Of a stretch of DNA of 34,915 nucleotides, positions 21,273-29,920 are shown piece by piece. The translations under genes were made by a program, and so were the position numbers. The number at the start of each line of letters is the position of its first letter. Within the stretch, counting starts at the first letter, position 1. The notes under the pieces are model-generated. The model had not been told where the DNA came from, searched no databases, and saw only the letters and a program-made list of their open reading frames with translations. Source of the stretch: Bacillota bacterium (GTDB taxonomy: Bacteria; Bacillota; Clostridia; DSM-8532); contig JAEXRM010000120.1 in NCBI GenBank assembly GCA_023440865.1, positions 1-34,915 of the forward strand, given 5' to 3'.

Positions 21273-22469
21273 ATGTCCCGTTCCGGTGTGACGTCACCCC
21301 GCGGTTTTCTGGCCGCCGGTGTCGCCTGTGGCTTGAAGAAAAACGGCAATCCGGATCTGGCGGTCGTCCTGTCCGAGACGCCGGCCGCCGTGGCGGGTGT
21401 ATTCACGACCAATGTGGTCAAGGGTCATTCGCTCCAGTGGTCGCGCAACCATATCGACGGCGGTGTCGCCCGCGCCGTGGCCATCAACAGCGGCTGCGCG
21501 AACGCATGCGTCGGCGAGGACGGGGACCGCGACGCCGCCATGTTCGCCGGTCTTGTCGCCGAAAGGGCCGGGTGTCCCGTCACGCAGGTGTTCATCGGTT
21601 CCACCGGTGTCATCGGCTACCGGCTAGACCTTGCGAAGATCGAAAATGGCCTCGACAAAGCGTTTTCACGCCTCTCTCCCGATGGCGGCGTCGAAGCGGC
21701 GACGGCGGTCATGACGACCGACACTTTCCGCAAGGAGTCCGAAGCCGCTTTCGAGGCGGATGGCTGCACGGTCCGCATCGGCGGATTTGCCAAGGGTTCT
21801 GGCATGATCCATCCGAACATGGCCACGATGATATCGGTCCTGACGACCGACCTCGCCATATCCGCCCCCCTGCTCGACAAGGCGCTGCGCATCGTGGTGG
21901 AACGCTCCTACAACCGTATCTCGGTGGACGGCGACACCAGTGTCTGCGACAAGGTGCTGCTGCTGGCCAACGGCCAGGCGGGCAATGTGCCGGTTGAGAC
22001 CGTGGGTCCCGTATTCGATCGCTTTGTCGAAGCCCTGTCGGAGGTTGCGGTCACGCTGTCCAAGATGCTCGCCCGCGACGGCGAAGGGGCGACCAAGCTG
22101 CTGGAATTCCGCCTGGTGAACGCACCTGACGTGACAACCGCCAAAACCGTGCTGACATCGGTTGTGAAGTCCCCTCTCGTCAAGACGATGTTTTTCGGCG
22201 AGGATGCCAACCTGGGGCGCATCATCACCGCCATGGGCTACTCGGGCGCCCAGTTCGACCCAAGCCGGGTGGATATTTGTCTGGGCGACATACCGGTCTG
22301 TCACAACGGCGCTTTCGTGCCATTTGACGAGGCTGCCGCTCTCGCTGTGCTCAGGGAGCGCGAAATCACCGTCACCATCGACATGCATGACGGAAAGATC
22401 GAAGACCGCATGTGGACATGCGATCTGACATATGACTACATCAAGATCAACGGCGCCTATCGCACATAG
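21273..22469 (+). CDS. argJ: bifunctional glutamate N-acetyltransferase / amino-acid acetyltransferase
   Basis: A 398-residue ArgJ, which moves the acetyl group from N-acetylornithine to glutamate in arginine synthesis. The self-cleavage site KGSGMIHPNMATM (174-186) holds the nucleophile Thr185, after which the α and β chains separate. GSTGVIGYRLD and AVAINSGCANACVG are also typical. The C-terminus ends NGAYRT, close to the usual NADYRT. The start ATG at 21273 has AAGGAGG six bases upstream. No other arginine gene is nearby. Whether it is bifunctional (also using acetyl-CoA) cannot be told here. Confidence 0.96.
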   Translation: MSRSGVTSPRGFLAAGVACGLKKNGNPDLAVVLSETPAAVAGVFTTNVVKGHSLQWSRNHIDGGVARAVAINSGCANACVGEDGDRDAAMFAGLVAERAGCPVTQVFIGSTGVIGYRLDLAKIENGLDKAFSRLSPDGGVEAATAVMTTDTFRKESEAAFEADGCTVRIGGFAKGSGMIHPNMATMISVLTTDLAISAPLLDKALRIVVERSYNRISVDGDTSVCDKVLLLANGQAGNVPVETVGPVFDRFVEALSEVAVTLSKMLARDGEGATKLLEFRLVNAPDVTTAKTVLTSVVKSPLVKTMFFGEDANLGRIITAMGYSGAQFDPSRVDICLGDIPVCHNGAFVPFDEAAALAVLREREITVTIDMHDGKIEDRMWTCDLTYDYIKINGAYRT

Positions 22470-22595
22470 GGGCATGGCGCACGGGTGTTCACGGACATGG
22501 ATCCCCTTCGCTCCGGATAACGGACCTTCACATGATTCGAAGCGGATCCGCATGGGTAATACAGGGTCAGGAAACGATGTACGGGAGGAATCGCC

Positions 22596-23072
22596 ATGGC
22601 ATCACATCAACTGATCAAGTTCATGGTCGCAGATCTGACGTTTGGTATCGAGATCACGCAGATCCATCAGATTCTCAAGCCGCAGCAGATCTTCAAGGTT
22701 CCGAACACGGCGTCCTTCATCGAAGGACTCCTGAACCTGCGCGGACGCGTGTTGACGGTGTTCAACCTGCGCAAGCGTTTCGGTTTGCCCGAAAAGGAGA
22801 ATGATGACAACACCAAGATCATCATCGTGACCCAGAACGATTTCCTGCTGGGGTTCATCGTGGACAGCGTCACGGAGATCGTGCGCATCCCCGACGAAGA
22901 GATTGAGCCGACCCCGCCCTCCCTGCACGGTTTCGACAAGAAGTTCCTGTCCGGCATCGGCAAGGTGGAGGACAACGTCATCCTGCTCCTGGACCTGGCC
23001 AAGGTCCTGACGGCTGAGGAAGAAAAGGAGATGGCCGATCTCATCACCCGTCACGGCGCAGGCGTCAAGTAG
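22596..23072 (+). CDS. cheW: CheW-like chemotaxis coupling protein
   Basis: A 158-residue single CheW domain, the adaptor that links chemoreceptors to the CheA kinase. FGIEITQIHQIL, VPNTASFIEGLLNLRGRV and FNLRKRFGLP are the family core. No receptor, cheA or flagellar gene is in the window. The ATG at 22596 has GGGAGGA eight bases upstream. The 126-base gap after argJ holds a 10-bp palindrome GCGGATCCGC (22542-22551) but no clear promoter. Neighbours on both sides include GGDEF proteins. Confidence 0.93.
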   Translation: MASHQLIKFMVADLTFGIEITQIHQILKPQQIFKVPNTASFIEGLLNLRGRVLTVFNLRKRFGLPEKENDDNTKIIIVTQNDFLLGFIVDSVTEIVRIPDEEIEPTPPSLHGFDKKFLSGIGKVEDNVILLLDLAKVLTAEEEKEMADLITRHGAGVK

Positions 23073-23170
23073 CCGTCAACCGCCTTCAGCAGCGGTCATG
23101 GCAGCCACTTTCCTTTTTCTGGAGCCGGATCATGCCGGTGATCCTTCCTTCCACACCAACCCGCCAAACA

Positions 23171-23208
23171 AAAGGGAACCGGAAGCACCAGCGCATCCGG
23201 TTCCCTTT
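23171..23208. terminator. bidirectional terminator between cheW and the GAF-GGDEF gene
   Basis: AAAGGGAACCGG (23171-23182) pairs perfectly with CCGGTTCCCTTT (23197-23208), 12 bp with a 14-base loop. T-rich ends follow on both strands. It serves the convergent cheW and GAF-GGDEF genes. Confidence 0.85.
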
Positions 23209-23253
23209 GTCATATCAGCCAAAAGGCAATCAAGTTGTGCGATCATCCGTCCA

Positions 23254-25011
23254 TCAGTTCATCGGTTCAGCAACATCAGGCTTGCCGGCGTTGGCGATGC
23301 GAACCTGGTTCCTGCCGCCGTTCTTTGCCTCATACAGCGCGTCATCGGCTGCCTTCACCAGCTGCATCTCCGTCCTGGCCGCCTCCGGGAAGGCGGAAAC
23401 ACCCATGCTGACCGTCACGGAGGTCGAGATGACACGGTCCGTGATCATCATCCGCGCGATACCGGCCCGTAGCTCCTCGGCCTTCTCGAATGCCAGCGCC
23501 ATGGATGTGTGCGGCATGAGGATGACGAACTCCTCGCCTCCATACCGGGCGAACAGGTCCGCCTTGCGCAGGTGCTCGCGGACCCAGGAGCAGATCGATT
23601 TGAGCACCAGGTCGCCGAACTGATGGCCATGGGTGTCGTTGAACCGTTTGAAATGATCGATGTCGAACATGATCAACGCCAGGTCCCCATGCTGTTCACG
23701 GGCTTTGAGGAACTCCTCTGTCAATCGGTTCTGGAAGTGTATGCGGTTATAGATGCCTGTCAGTCCGTCGATGGTGGCCATCTCCTGCATCTGCTGGTAG
23801 AGGCGCGCATTGTCGATGGCGATCGACACCTGCTGGGCGAGTATCTCCAACAGCCTGACATTCTCGTTGTCGAAGGCATTGGGAATGACCTGCTCGATCA
23901 GAACGATGCCCAGCGCGCGCGCCTTGGCCACCAAGGGCACGCTGATGATGGAACGGACGTTGCGGCCCTGCACGAAGCGGTAGTCATCGGGCGCGACCGT
24001 GTTGTCGAGGACGGACTTTCCGATCGAGATGCTGCCGGTCTGGATGTCATGGTTGATGTAGTCGGTGAACACCGCGAGTTCCCGCTTGTCGAAGATGCTC
24101 GAAACGAGGACCTTCATGCGACCGCTTTGTGGATTGATCATGGCGATCGTGGAGTTTGAAACCCCCATGACACCGATGATGACGTCGTTGACGAACTTGA
24201 GCAGTTCGTTCATGTCGAATATGGAGCTGATGGCCTGCGAGATCTGCTGGACGGTGAAGAATTCGGCCAGGGATGCGGTGAGCTTCCTGTTTGACTCCTC
24301 GGTCTGTTCGTTCGCGTGCCGCAGTTTGTCATACTGCACCTGCATCTCCCGGCGGGCTTCCTCCAGCTGCACATACTTGTCTCCGAGCCGCTCGACCAGC
24401 GTGGCGTTGTCCGCCTCATTTTGCCGGTGATGTGCCCAGGTGGATCCGAGCACCATGCAAAACAGCGCGAAGAACAGATATTGCAGGGGAATACCTGCCA
24501 GGACGAGCGGCAGGGGCATCTGTTCCGTGATGCCGAGCCAGGCGGCGGCAATCCCATCAAAAACGCCTTGGACAAGGAGCTGGACAGCGAAGGAAAACAC
24601 GAGCAGCGGAACGGTCCTGCGGAATCCCCGGGTCAGGCTGATGACGGCAAACGGCAGCAGCATGACGGCATACAGCTGCCCCAGCGATTGCAGCGTGGTG
24701 ATCAGCACGATCTGCAGCACGAGGTCAAGATACGCAGGCCATTCTCCCCCTGCGTCATCCTTCCTGTCTGCGCCCATCATGCGCCATTGGGTCAAAGCGA
24801 ACTGCAGGGCCCAAATCATGCCCTGGAACGCCAGCAGCTCCGGCCGCACGTCCGCGGGCCGCACGCCGAACAATGTCCGCGCGCAGGAAACGAGCAGCAG
24901 GGCCAGCAGCATGTATGTCGATATGCGCAGGGAGATCGCCTTCATCCGCCCATTGGCATGTTGGCCGCCGGTAACGGGCCCTTCCTCTTTCGTCAACAAA
25001 TCCGCCTCCAT
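23254..25011 (-). CDS. membrane GAF-GGDEF diguanylate cyclase
   Basis: About 585 residues: a membrane region of several helices (roughly the first 200), a coiled coil (LVERLGDKYVQLEEARREMQ and onward), a GAF domain (around ISSIFDMNELLKFV to AIDNARLYQQMQ) and a GGDEF domain. The cyclase part has DIDHFKRFNDTHGHQFGD and the active motif GGEEF preceded by RKAD, an intact inhibitory site. It should therefore be an active, product-inhibited enzyme gated by the membrane part and the GAF ligand. The start is uncertain: the ATG at 25011 is given, but a GGAGG site directly after it would serve TTG codons at 24999 or 24996, and a GTG at 25077 has GGGGAAGAG. It lies about 100 bases after the FtsA-like gene and may be the end of that operon. 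Confidence 0.9.
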   Translation of the reverse strand: MEADLLTKEEGPVTGGQHANGRMKAISLRISTYMLLALLLVSCARTLFGVRPADVRPELLAFQGMIWALQFALTQWRMMGADRKDDAGGEWPAYLDLVLQIVLITTLQSLGQLYAVMLLPFAVISLTRGFRRTVPLLVFSFAVQLLVQGVFDGIAAAWLGITEQMPLPLVLAGIPLQYLFFALFCMVLGSTWAHHRQNEADNATLVERLGDKYVQLEEARREMQVQYDKLRHANEQTEESNRKLTASLAEFFTVQQISQAISSIFDMNELLKFVNDVIIGVMGVSNSTIAMINPQSGRMKVLVSSIFDKRELAVFTDYINHDIQTGSISIGKSVLDNTVAPDDYRFVQGRNVRSIISVPLVAKARALGIVLIEQVIPNAFDNENVRLLEILAQQVSIAIDNARLYQQMQEMATIDGLTGIYNRIHFQNRLTEEFLKAREQHGDLALIMFDIDHFKRFNDTHGHQFGDLVLKSICSWVREHLRKADLFARYGGEEFVILMPHTSMALAFEKAEELRAGIARMMITDRVISTSVTVSMGVSAFPEAARTEMQLVKAADDALYEAKNGGRNQVRIANAGKPDVAEPMN

Positions 25012-25111
25012 GTTCCCAGGCTGCCGGAACGCATGCGCCCATCCGGCTCCCGCAGGGTGAACGGTGCGCTGCGGCACGTCTCTTCCCCGCCCGGTATAGG
25101 GGATTCACATC

Positions 25112-27544
25112 TCATTCCCGCCACAGGATCTCAATGCAGTCACCGGTTTGAATCGGATCGGTGAAGCCGGCATCGCGGCCATTGAGCCGCAATGCGATGG
25201 TACCCTTGGGATTGGTCAGATCAAAAGGGTACTGCGTGAATACATCCACGAACATGTGCTGGCCGGCAGCCGCAGGCAAACGCACCGTATCGCCGTTGAC
25301 CGTGATCACGACATCCGTTCCCGCCGCAGGGCAGGGCTTCCCGATTCCGGGAACGTGCGCCAACGGTCCATCCGTTGCGGCGCTGCCTTCATCAAGCGCG
25401 TGTGTCTCCGGCATCAGACCGGTGACTGGCGCCGGTTTGCCGATTGGCGCCGGCTCGTCGATTGGCGGCTGTTCGCCGGCCTGCATCTGTTCGCCGGCCG
25501 GCACCGGCCCCGAGGTCGGCTTCGCTTCCGTGACCGGTGAAGGTGCGGCAACCCAAGCCGGCTTGACACCCGATTCCAGGTCATCGGCCTGTGCACGCGG
25601 ACGGCACTCGACGACATCACCCAGCGCAAGCGGATCTGCAGCTGCCAGCCGTCTGCCATTTCGTCGGAATGCGACTGACTCCGGATCAAGCTCGAACAGG
25701 GCGGCCAGCTCCGCCACCGTCGACGGGGGTTCCACTACCAGCGAATCACCGTCCCGGAGCGGCGTCTGCGGTTCAACGACCTTGCCGTTGCACAGAAGAC
25801 GGCCTGGCACCTCATACTGTACGCCGGCAAGGACAAGCACCACCGGTCGGCATGCGCCAGCATGATCCCCCGCGCTGCTCACGGCATCCGGTCCCCGCTC
25901 CGCCTCACGCACGGATATGCGGTCCCCGGGCTCCACCGTTGTGGTCAATCCGGCCGGCTGGCCGTTGCGCTCAATGACAGCAGGTTTTCCAAACCCGCCA
26001 CGGATGACCTTCTCCATTCCGTTGAGCATGATGGTCAATGACCGGCCGGACTTGCCGATGAGCTGGTCCGGCACGTAGCCGGCCAGGAGCAACGCGTCCG
26101 AAACCGCCATGCGCCTTGCGTTGTACAGACGGATCGGCCGGTCTTCGACATACACGTGGTAGAAGTCGCGTCCGGCCTGCTGGAAGGCGGTTGTCAGGAT
26201 GCCAAAGGGCGTAATGGATTCGGGTCCCTGCAATTCGCTGCCTTCATACCCGATGTTCCGGGCGATGGACCGGTTGCGGACCGCAACACGCTCGGCGGGC
26301 AGACCCATGATGCCGGAAAGGAGGTGCGCCAGCTCCGGGGTCTGGCTGCCGCCTCCGACCAGAAAGACGGCGTTGGGGGCTTTTCCGCCATTGCATGCAA
26401 TGACGCGCTCTGCAATGGTGCGCGCAAGATTTTCGACGACCGGACGGATCACGTCGAGCACGGCATCGACGGGAACAACCATCTGGTTGTCGAGGATGTC
26501 ATGAAAGGCGATTTCCCCCGCCGGCTCTCCCAGTGACAGCTTGATGCGCTCCGCCGTATGGAAGTCGACCAGATATTGCTGGGCGATGGCCTCGGTCACT
26601 TCATCGCCGGCAAAGGGGGCCATGGCGTAGCCGACCACCGTGCCACCCCGTGTGATGGCAATGTCCGAGGTGCCCGCGCCGACATCGACCAGTGCGAGGT
26701 TGAGCATGCGCAGATCGCGCGGGATGGCGACATTCAGTGCCGCGATGGGTTCGAGCGTCATGCTGGAAACCTGCAGGCCGATGCGTTCCATGACCGTATG
26801 CAGGCTGTCGACGACCATGTGCGGCAAGAAGGTGGCGAGCAGATCCGCGCCGATGAGGGTGCCCCGGTGTCCGATGAGGTTGGCGATCGGCAGGTCGTTG
26901 ACGTGATAATGGATGACACTGTACCCGACGCAATAAAAAGGATTGCGCCCGTTGTCGGGCAGTTCGGTGGCAATCTGGTCCTGCGCCCTGCGGATGCCCT
27001 CCATCTCGAGGGCGCCGACAAGCTGGGCGTCAATCTCACGTGACTCGTCGATTTCACGCGTCACACTGACCTGACAGGTCTTGAGCACGCGGCCCGCAGC
27101 GGCAACAGCAACCCGTTGAAGCCTGCGGCCCAACCGCGCTTCCAGCGCTTCCTTGACCTTGCGCGCACCAGCCGCCACTTTCGCGATGTCGTGGATCTGG
27201 CCGTCGAGCATGGCGCGCTGGGCGTGTTCGAGAACCTGGACGGCCAAGACCTCGATGCGATCGCCACGTTCCTCGCCCACGACACCCATGATGGTCCGTG
27301 TGCCGATGTCGAGGGCGAACACCCATTCTTCGGGAGCCGGTTCGAGGGAAGCTTCATCCACAACCGGAGCAGTCGCGGACACAACGCCGGCAGGTTCCAG
27401 CGTGAGCCTGTGCTGCAAGGCGGCGGGCCCCGTCTTGGCGACCTTATTCCCCGAGGGCTCTTGATGGCGGGCCCCGGCCTCGTCCATGCGCAAGACATTC
27501 TTCCTGTTTGGCAAGCTGGTACCCTCCGTCCCGAATGTCCTCAT
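25112..27544 (-). CDS. large FtsA/PilM-like actin-fold protein with β-grasp-like modules
   Basis: An 810-residue protein. After a 70-residue low-complexity start, residues about 74-455 have the actin-like fold of FtsA: FALDIGTRT (76-84), LVDVGAGTSDIAI (285-297) and VFLVGGGSQTPEL (393-405), the two phosphate loops and the adenosine loop. The C-terminal half is unusual. A motif of the form NG-(P/R)-x..L/V-x-x-GD-x-I/V appears several times (about 527-545, 586-605, 629-648, 788-807), as in small β-grasp domains. A linker at about 660-740 is Pro, Ala, Gly and Glu rich with short repeats (PAGEQ, QAGEQ). The ATG at 27544 overlaps the nth stop as ATGA. FtsA-like proteins of this size are found in clostridia. 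The partner is unknown: division, shape or pilus assembly are all possible. Confidence 0.85.
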   Translation of the reverse strand: MRTFGTEGTSLPNRKNVLRMDEAGARHQEPSGNKVAKTGPAALQHRLTLEPAGVVSATAPVVDEASLEPAPEEWVFALDIGTRTIMGVVGEERGDRIEVLAVQVLEHAQRAMLDGQIHDIAKVAAGARKVKEALEARLGRRLQRVAVAAAGRVLKTCQVSVTREIDESREIDAQLVGALEMEGIRRAQDQIATELPDNGRNPFYCVGYSVIHYHVNDLPIANLIGHRGTLIGADLLATFLPHMVVDSLHTVMERIGLQVSSMTLEPIAALNVAIPRDLRMLNLALVDVGAGTSDIAITRGGTVVGYAMAPFAGDEVTEAIAQQYLVDFHTAERIKLSLGEPAGEIAFHDILDNQMVVPVDAVLDVIRPVVENLARTIAERVIACNGGKAPNAVFLVGGGSQTPELAHLLSGIMGLPAERVAVRNRSIARNIGYEGSELQGPESITPFGILTTAFQQAGRDFYHVYVEDRPIRLYNARRMAVSDALLLAGYVPDQLIGKSGRSLTIMLNGMEKVIRGGFGKPAVIERNGQPAGLTTTVEPGDRISVREAERGPDAVSSAGDHAGACRPVVLVLAGVQYEVPGRLLCNGKVVEPQTPLRDGDSLVVEPPSTVAELAALFELDPESVAFRRNGRRLAAADPLALGDVVECRPRAQADDLESGVKPAWVAAPSPVTEAKPTSGPVPAGEQMQAGEQPPIDEPAPIGKPAPVTGLMPETHALDEGSAATDGPLAHVPGIGKPCPAAGTDVVITVNGDTVRLPAAAGQHMFVDVFTQYPFDLTNPKGTIALRLNGRDAGFTDPIQTGDCIEILWRE

Positions 27545-28179
27545 TCTATCGCCTTTTGCCCGGTCACGCAATAAGGCCGGGCGGCACAGGACAGGCATTT
27601 GGGCATTCTTGCGCCGCAGACGGCGCGACCATGGTACACGAGCCTGTGACTGAAATCCGTCCACTCCGATTTTGGCAGAATCTTCATCAGGTCGCGCTCG
27701 ACCTCCGCGGGATCCTCCGCACGGGTCAAACCCATCCGGCGAGCCAGCCGGCCCGCGTGGGTATCCACGATAACCCCCGGAACACCGAAACAGGTCCCAA
27801 GGACGACATTGGCGGTTTTCCGGCCAACGCCGGGCAGCGCCGTGAGCGCTTCAAGCGTGCGCGGCACCTCCCCGCCATGCCGCGTCAGCAGCGTCATGGC
27901 GCAGGCCTTGAGATTGCGTGCCTTGTTGTGGAAGAAGCCTGTGGACCGGATGTCCTCCTCCAGCTCATCAAGTGCGGCGCTGGCATAGTCCTCCACCGTT
28001 CGGTACTTGGCAAACAGTGTCTTCGTGACGATATTCACCCGCGCGTCCGTGCATTGGGCGGCAAGCTGTGTGGCGACAAGCAGTTGCAGCGGCGTCTCGA
28101 AATCGAGCGTGCAGCGCACCTGAGGATACAGTTCCCCGAGAACGGCGATCAGGTGTCTGGCGCGAGTCTTCCTGTCCAT
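27541..28179 (-). CDS. nth: endonuclease III (DNA glycosylase / AP lyase)
   Basis: A 212-residue Nth, which removes oxidised pyrimidines. The helix-hairpin-helix LPGVGRKTA carries the catalytic Lys121, followed by VDTHAGRLA with the catalytic Asp139. The C-terminal 4Fe-4S cluster has C-x6-C-x2-C-x5-C (Cys188, 195, 198, 204). The ATG at 28179 has AAGGGGGAAC upstream. The gene overlaps the end of glgA by 31 bases and the start of the FtsA-like gene by 4, so the three are tightly coupled. Confidence 0.96.
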   Translation of the reverse strand: MDRKTRARHLIAVLGELYPQVRCTLDFETPLQLLVATQLAAQCTDARVNIVTKTLFAKYRTVEDYASAALDELEEDIRSTGFFHNKARNLKACAMTLLTRHGGEVPRTLEALTALPGVGRKTANVVLGTCFGVPGVIVDTHAGRLARRMGLTRAEDPAEVERDLMKILPKSEWTDFSHRLVYHGRAVCGARMPKCLSCAARPYCVTGQKAIE

Positions 28180-29756
28180 GTTCCCCCTTTTGCGGCACAA
28201 TCCGCACCCGGCGCGTCATCGCCCGATGACAGCAGGTCGAGATACATTTCGATGTAAGCCTGGGCGGATGTCCGCCACCCCGCCGATGCGGACATGGCCG
28301 CCCGTTGCATCGCGGCCCAGGCATCCGCATCGCGGAAGCGGTGCCAGGCACGTCGGACTGCCCGGTCCAGCGCGGTCGCGGCAGGCTTGTGGAAGACAAA
28401 ACCGTTCACCCCGTTACGAACCGTGTCGGCAAGGCCTCCGGTGGCACGCACAACGGGAATGCAGCCATACCGCATGGCGATCTGCTGGCTGATGCCGCAG
28501 GCTTCGCGCTCGGACGGCATCAGGAACAGATCGGCGCCGCCATAGATGCGACGGGCCAGCGCCGGGTCGAATGCGCACCGGAAGACCATCCGTTCCGGCC
28601 AACGGACGGCGAGCGCCGCCATGCGCGCTTCCAGGGCAGGATCGCCAACCCCCAGCACGATCAGCTGCAGGCCTTCGGCAAGCCATGCTTCGACCGCTTC
28701 CGCGAGCAGTGGCAAACCCTTGCCATCGGCCAGCCGACCGACATAAGCGGCCATCGGGTGATCGGTATCGGCCAGCCCCAGCTCCCTGCGCAGCGCGATG
28801 CGGTTGCCGTTCCTTCCCGCAAGGGTCCGGCTGCCGAACCGGCAGGGCAGGGCTGGATCGTGTTCCGGATCCCAGCCGTCGCCGATACGGTTGAGGATGC
28901 CGCGATACAGGCCCTTGGGCAAATCCCTGACCCGCTGCGCGAGCACCTGTTCAAGACCGAATCCCTCCCCGGGCCGGAGAATCTCGCGCGCATGGGTCGG
29001 GCTGACGGTATTGATGGCATCCGCATGCAGCATCCCGCTGCGGAGCGCATTGTAGCCGTACGGTGCCAGCTGCAGGTCACGTTGTGCGGCAGAGCCGTCC
29101 GGGTCAAGCAGGAAGAGCAGCGAAAGGCTCGCCCAACCCTGATACTGCAGGCTGTGCAAGGTCAACAACGTCCTGGCGGAGGCGAGAGCGGTCGGCGGCT
29201 GCTCCCCCGAAACCCGGGCCGATGCGGCAAGCAGCGCGAGCGACGCGGTGTGCCAGTCGTTCAGATGCAACACGCCGGGTGGTATCTCCGCCAGGACGAC
29301 ATGTCGCGCCACCGCCATGCAGAATGCGGCAAACCGTTCGTTGTCATCGGGCCAGGAATAGATCCGGTCACGGCCGAACCAGCGCGGCAATGCGTACATG
29401 GCGATGCGGAGCCCGTCGCGCTCCCATTGGTGCACGCAGGCGGGGCCGATCCAAGCGGGAAGACCAGGCAGCTCCGTGATCTGCGCATCATCCGGAACCA
29501 TGACGCCCCCATGAAGCGGCAGGCACAGGGTGACCGGCACACCGGCGGATGTCAGCATACGGGGAAGCTCCCCGGCGACGTCCCCCAGACCGCCCACCTT
29601 CGCAAAAGGCGCTGCTTCCGCACAAATGAACCAGACCGCGATGTCGCGCGGCCAAGAGGAGGACGGCACCGGCTTCTTCACCACATGCCTTGCACCATGG
29701 GGATGAGGCGCGCCGGCGGCGGCATCGGGAGACACGGAAGACTGCGGTTTCTTCAT
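28149..29756 (-). CDS. glgA: glycogen synthase (GT5 family)
   Basis: A 535-residue glycosyltransferase that lengthens α-1,4-glucan from ADP-glucose. The sugar-nucleotide site FAKVGGLGDV (51-60) has Lys53 in KVGGL. HLNDWHTA, AYVGRLADGKGLPLL, and the C-terminal PSEREACGISQQIAMRYG and RATGGLADTV stretches complete the GT5 pattern. About 35 residues before the core (MKKPQSSVSP and onward) are not part of the family fold and may be a tail, or an over-extended start. The ATG at 29756 has AAAGGGTG about seven bases upstream. No other glg gene is present. Its end overlaps nth by 31 bases. Confidence 0.93.
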   Translation of the reverse strand: MKKPQSSVSPDAAAGAPHPHGARHVVKKPVPSSSWPRDIAVWFICAEAAPFAKVGGLGDVAGELPRMLTSAGVPVTLCLPLHGGVMVPDDAQITELPGLPAWIGPACVHQWERDGLRIAMYALPRWFGRDRIYSWPDDNERFAAFCMAVARHVVLAEIPPGVLHLNDWHTASLALLAASARVSGEQPPTALASARTLLTLHSLQYQGWASLSLLFLLDPDGSAAQRDLQLAPYGYNALRSGMLHADAINTVSPTHAREILRPGEGFGLEQVLAQRVRDLPKGLYRGILNRIGDGWDPEHDPALPCRFGSRTLAGRNGNRIALRRELGLADTDHPMAAYVGRLADGKGLPLLAEAVEAWLAEGLQLIVLGVGDPALEARMAALAVRWPERMVFRCAFDPALARRIYGGADLFLMPSEREACGISQQIAMRYGCIPVVRATGGLADTVRNGVNGFVFHKPAATALDRAVRRAWHRFRDADAWAAMQRAAMSASAGWRTSAQAYIEMYLDLLSSGDDAPGADCAAKGGTWTGRLAPDT

Positions 29757-29831
29757 GCGTGCACCCTTTCTTCATCGCAAGCATTCGGAACGGTCCGGAA
29801 TGCGGCAACGCCTTGTCCTGCCGCCCGAAGA

Positions 29832-29857
29832 GAAGGCAGCCCTTGCGGGCTGCCTTC
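29832..29857 (-). terminator. hairpin after pnp
   Basis: GAAGGCAGCCC and GGGCTGCCTTC form an 11-bp perfect stem (29832-29842 with 29847-29857) with a 4-base loop. On the minus strand it is followed by TCTTC rather than a T-run. It lies 63 bases after the pnp stop and 75 bases before glgA, and probably ends or attenuates the pnp transcript. No clear glgA promoter is visible between it and the gene. Confidence 0.65.
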
Positions 29858-29920
29858 ATGTGCGGGATCCAACCCTGCCATTGATTGCGGAACAGGAACA
29901 GGCACGATGCTTTTGGCGCG

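Noticed and set aside
22500..22595. Sigma-D type promoter for cheW
   Set aside because: CTCCGGATAAC loosely resembles the -10 form GCCGATAA but no TAAA -35 lies at the right distance.
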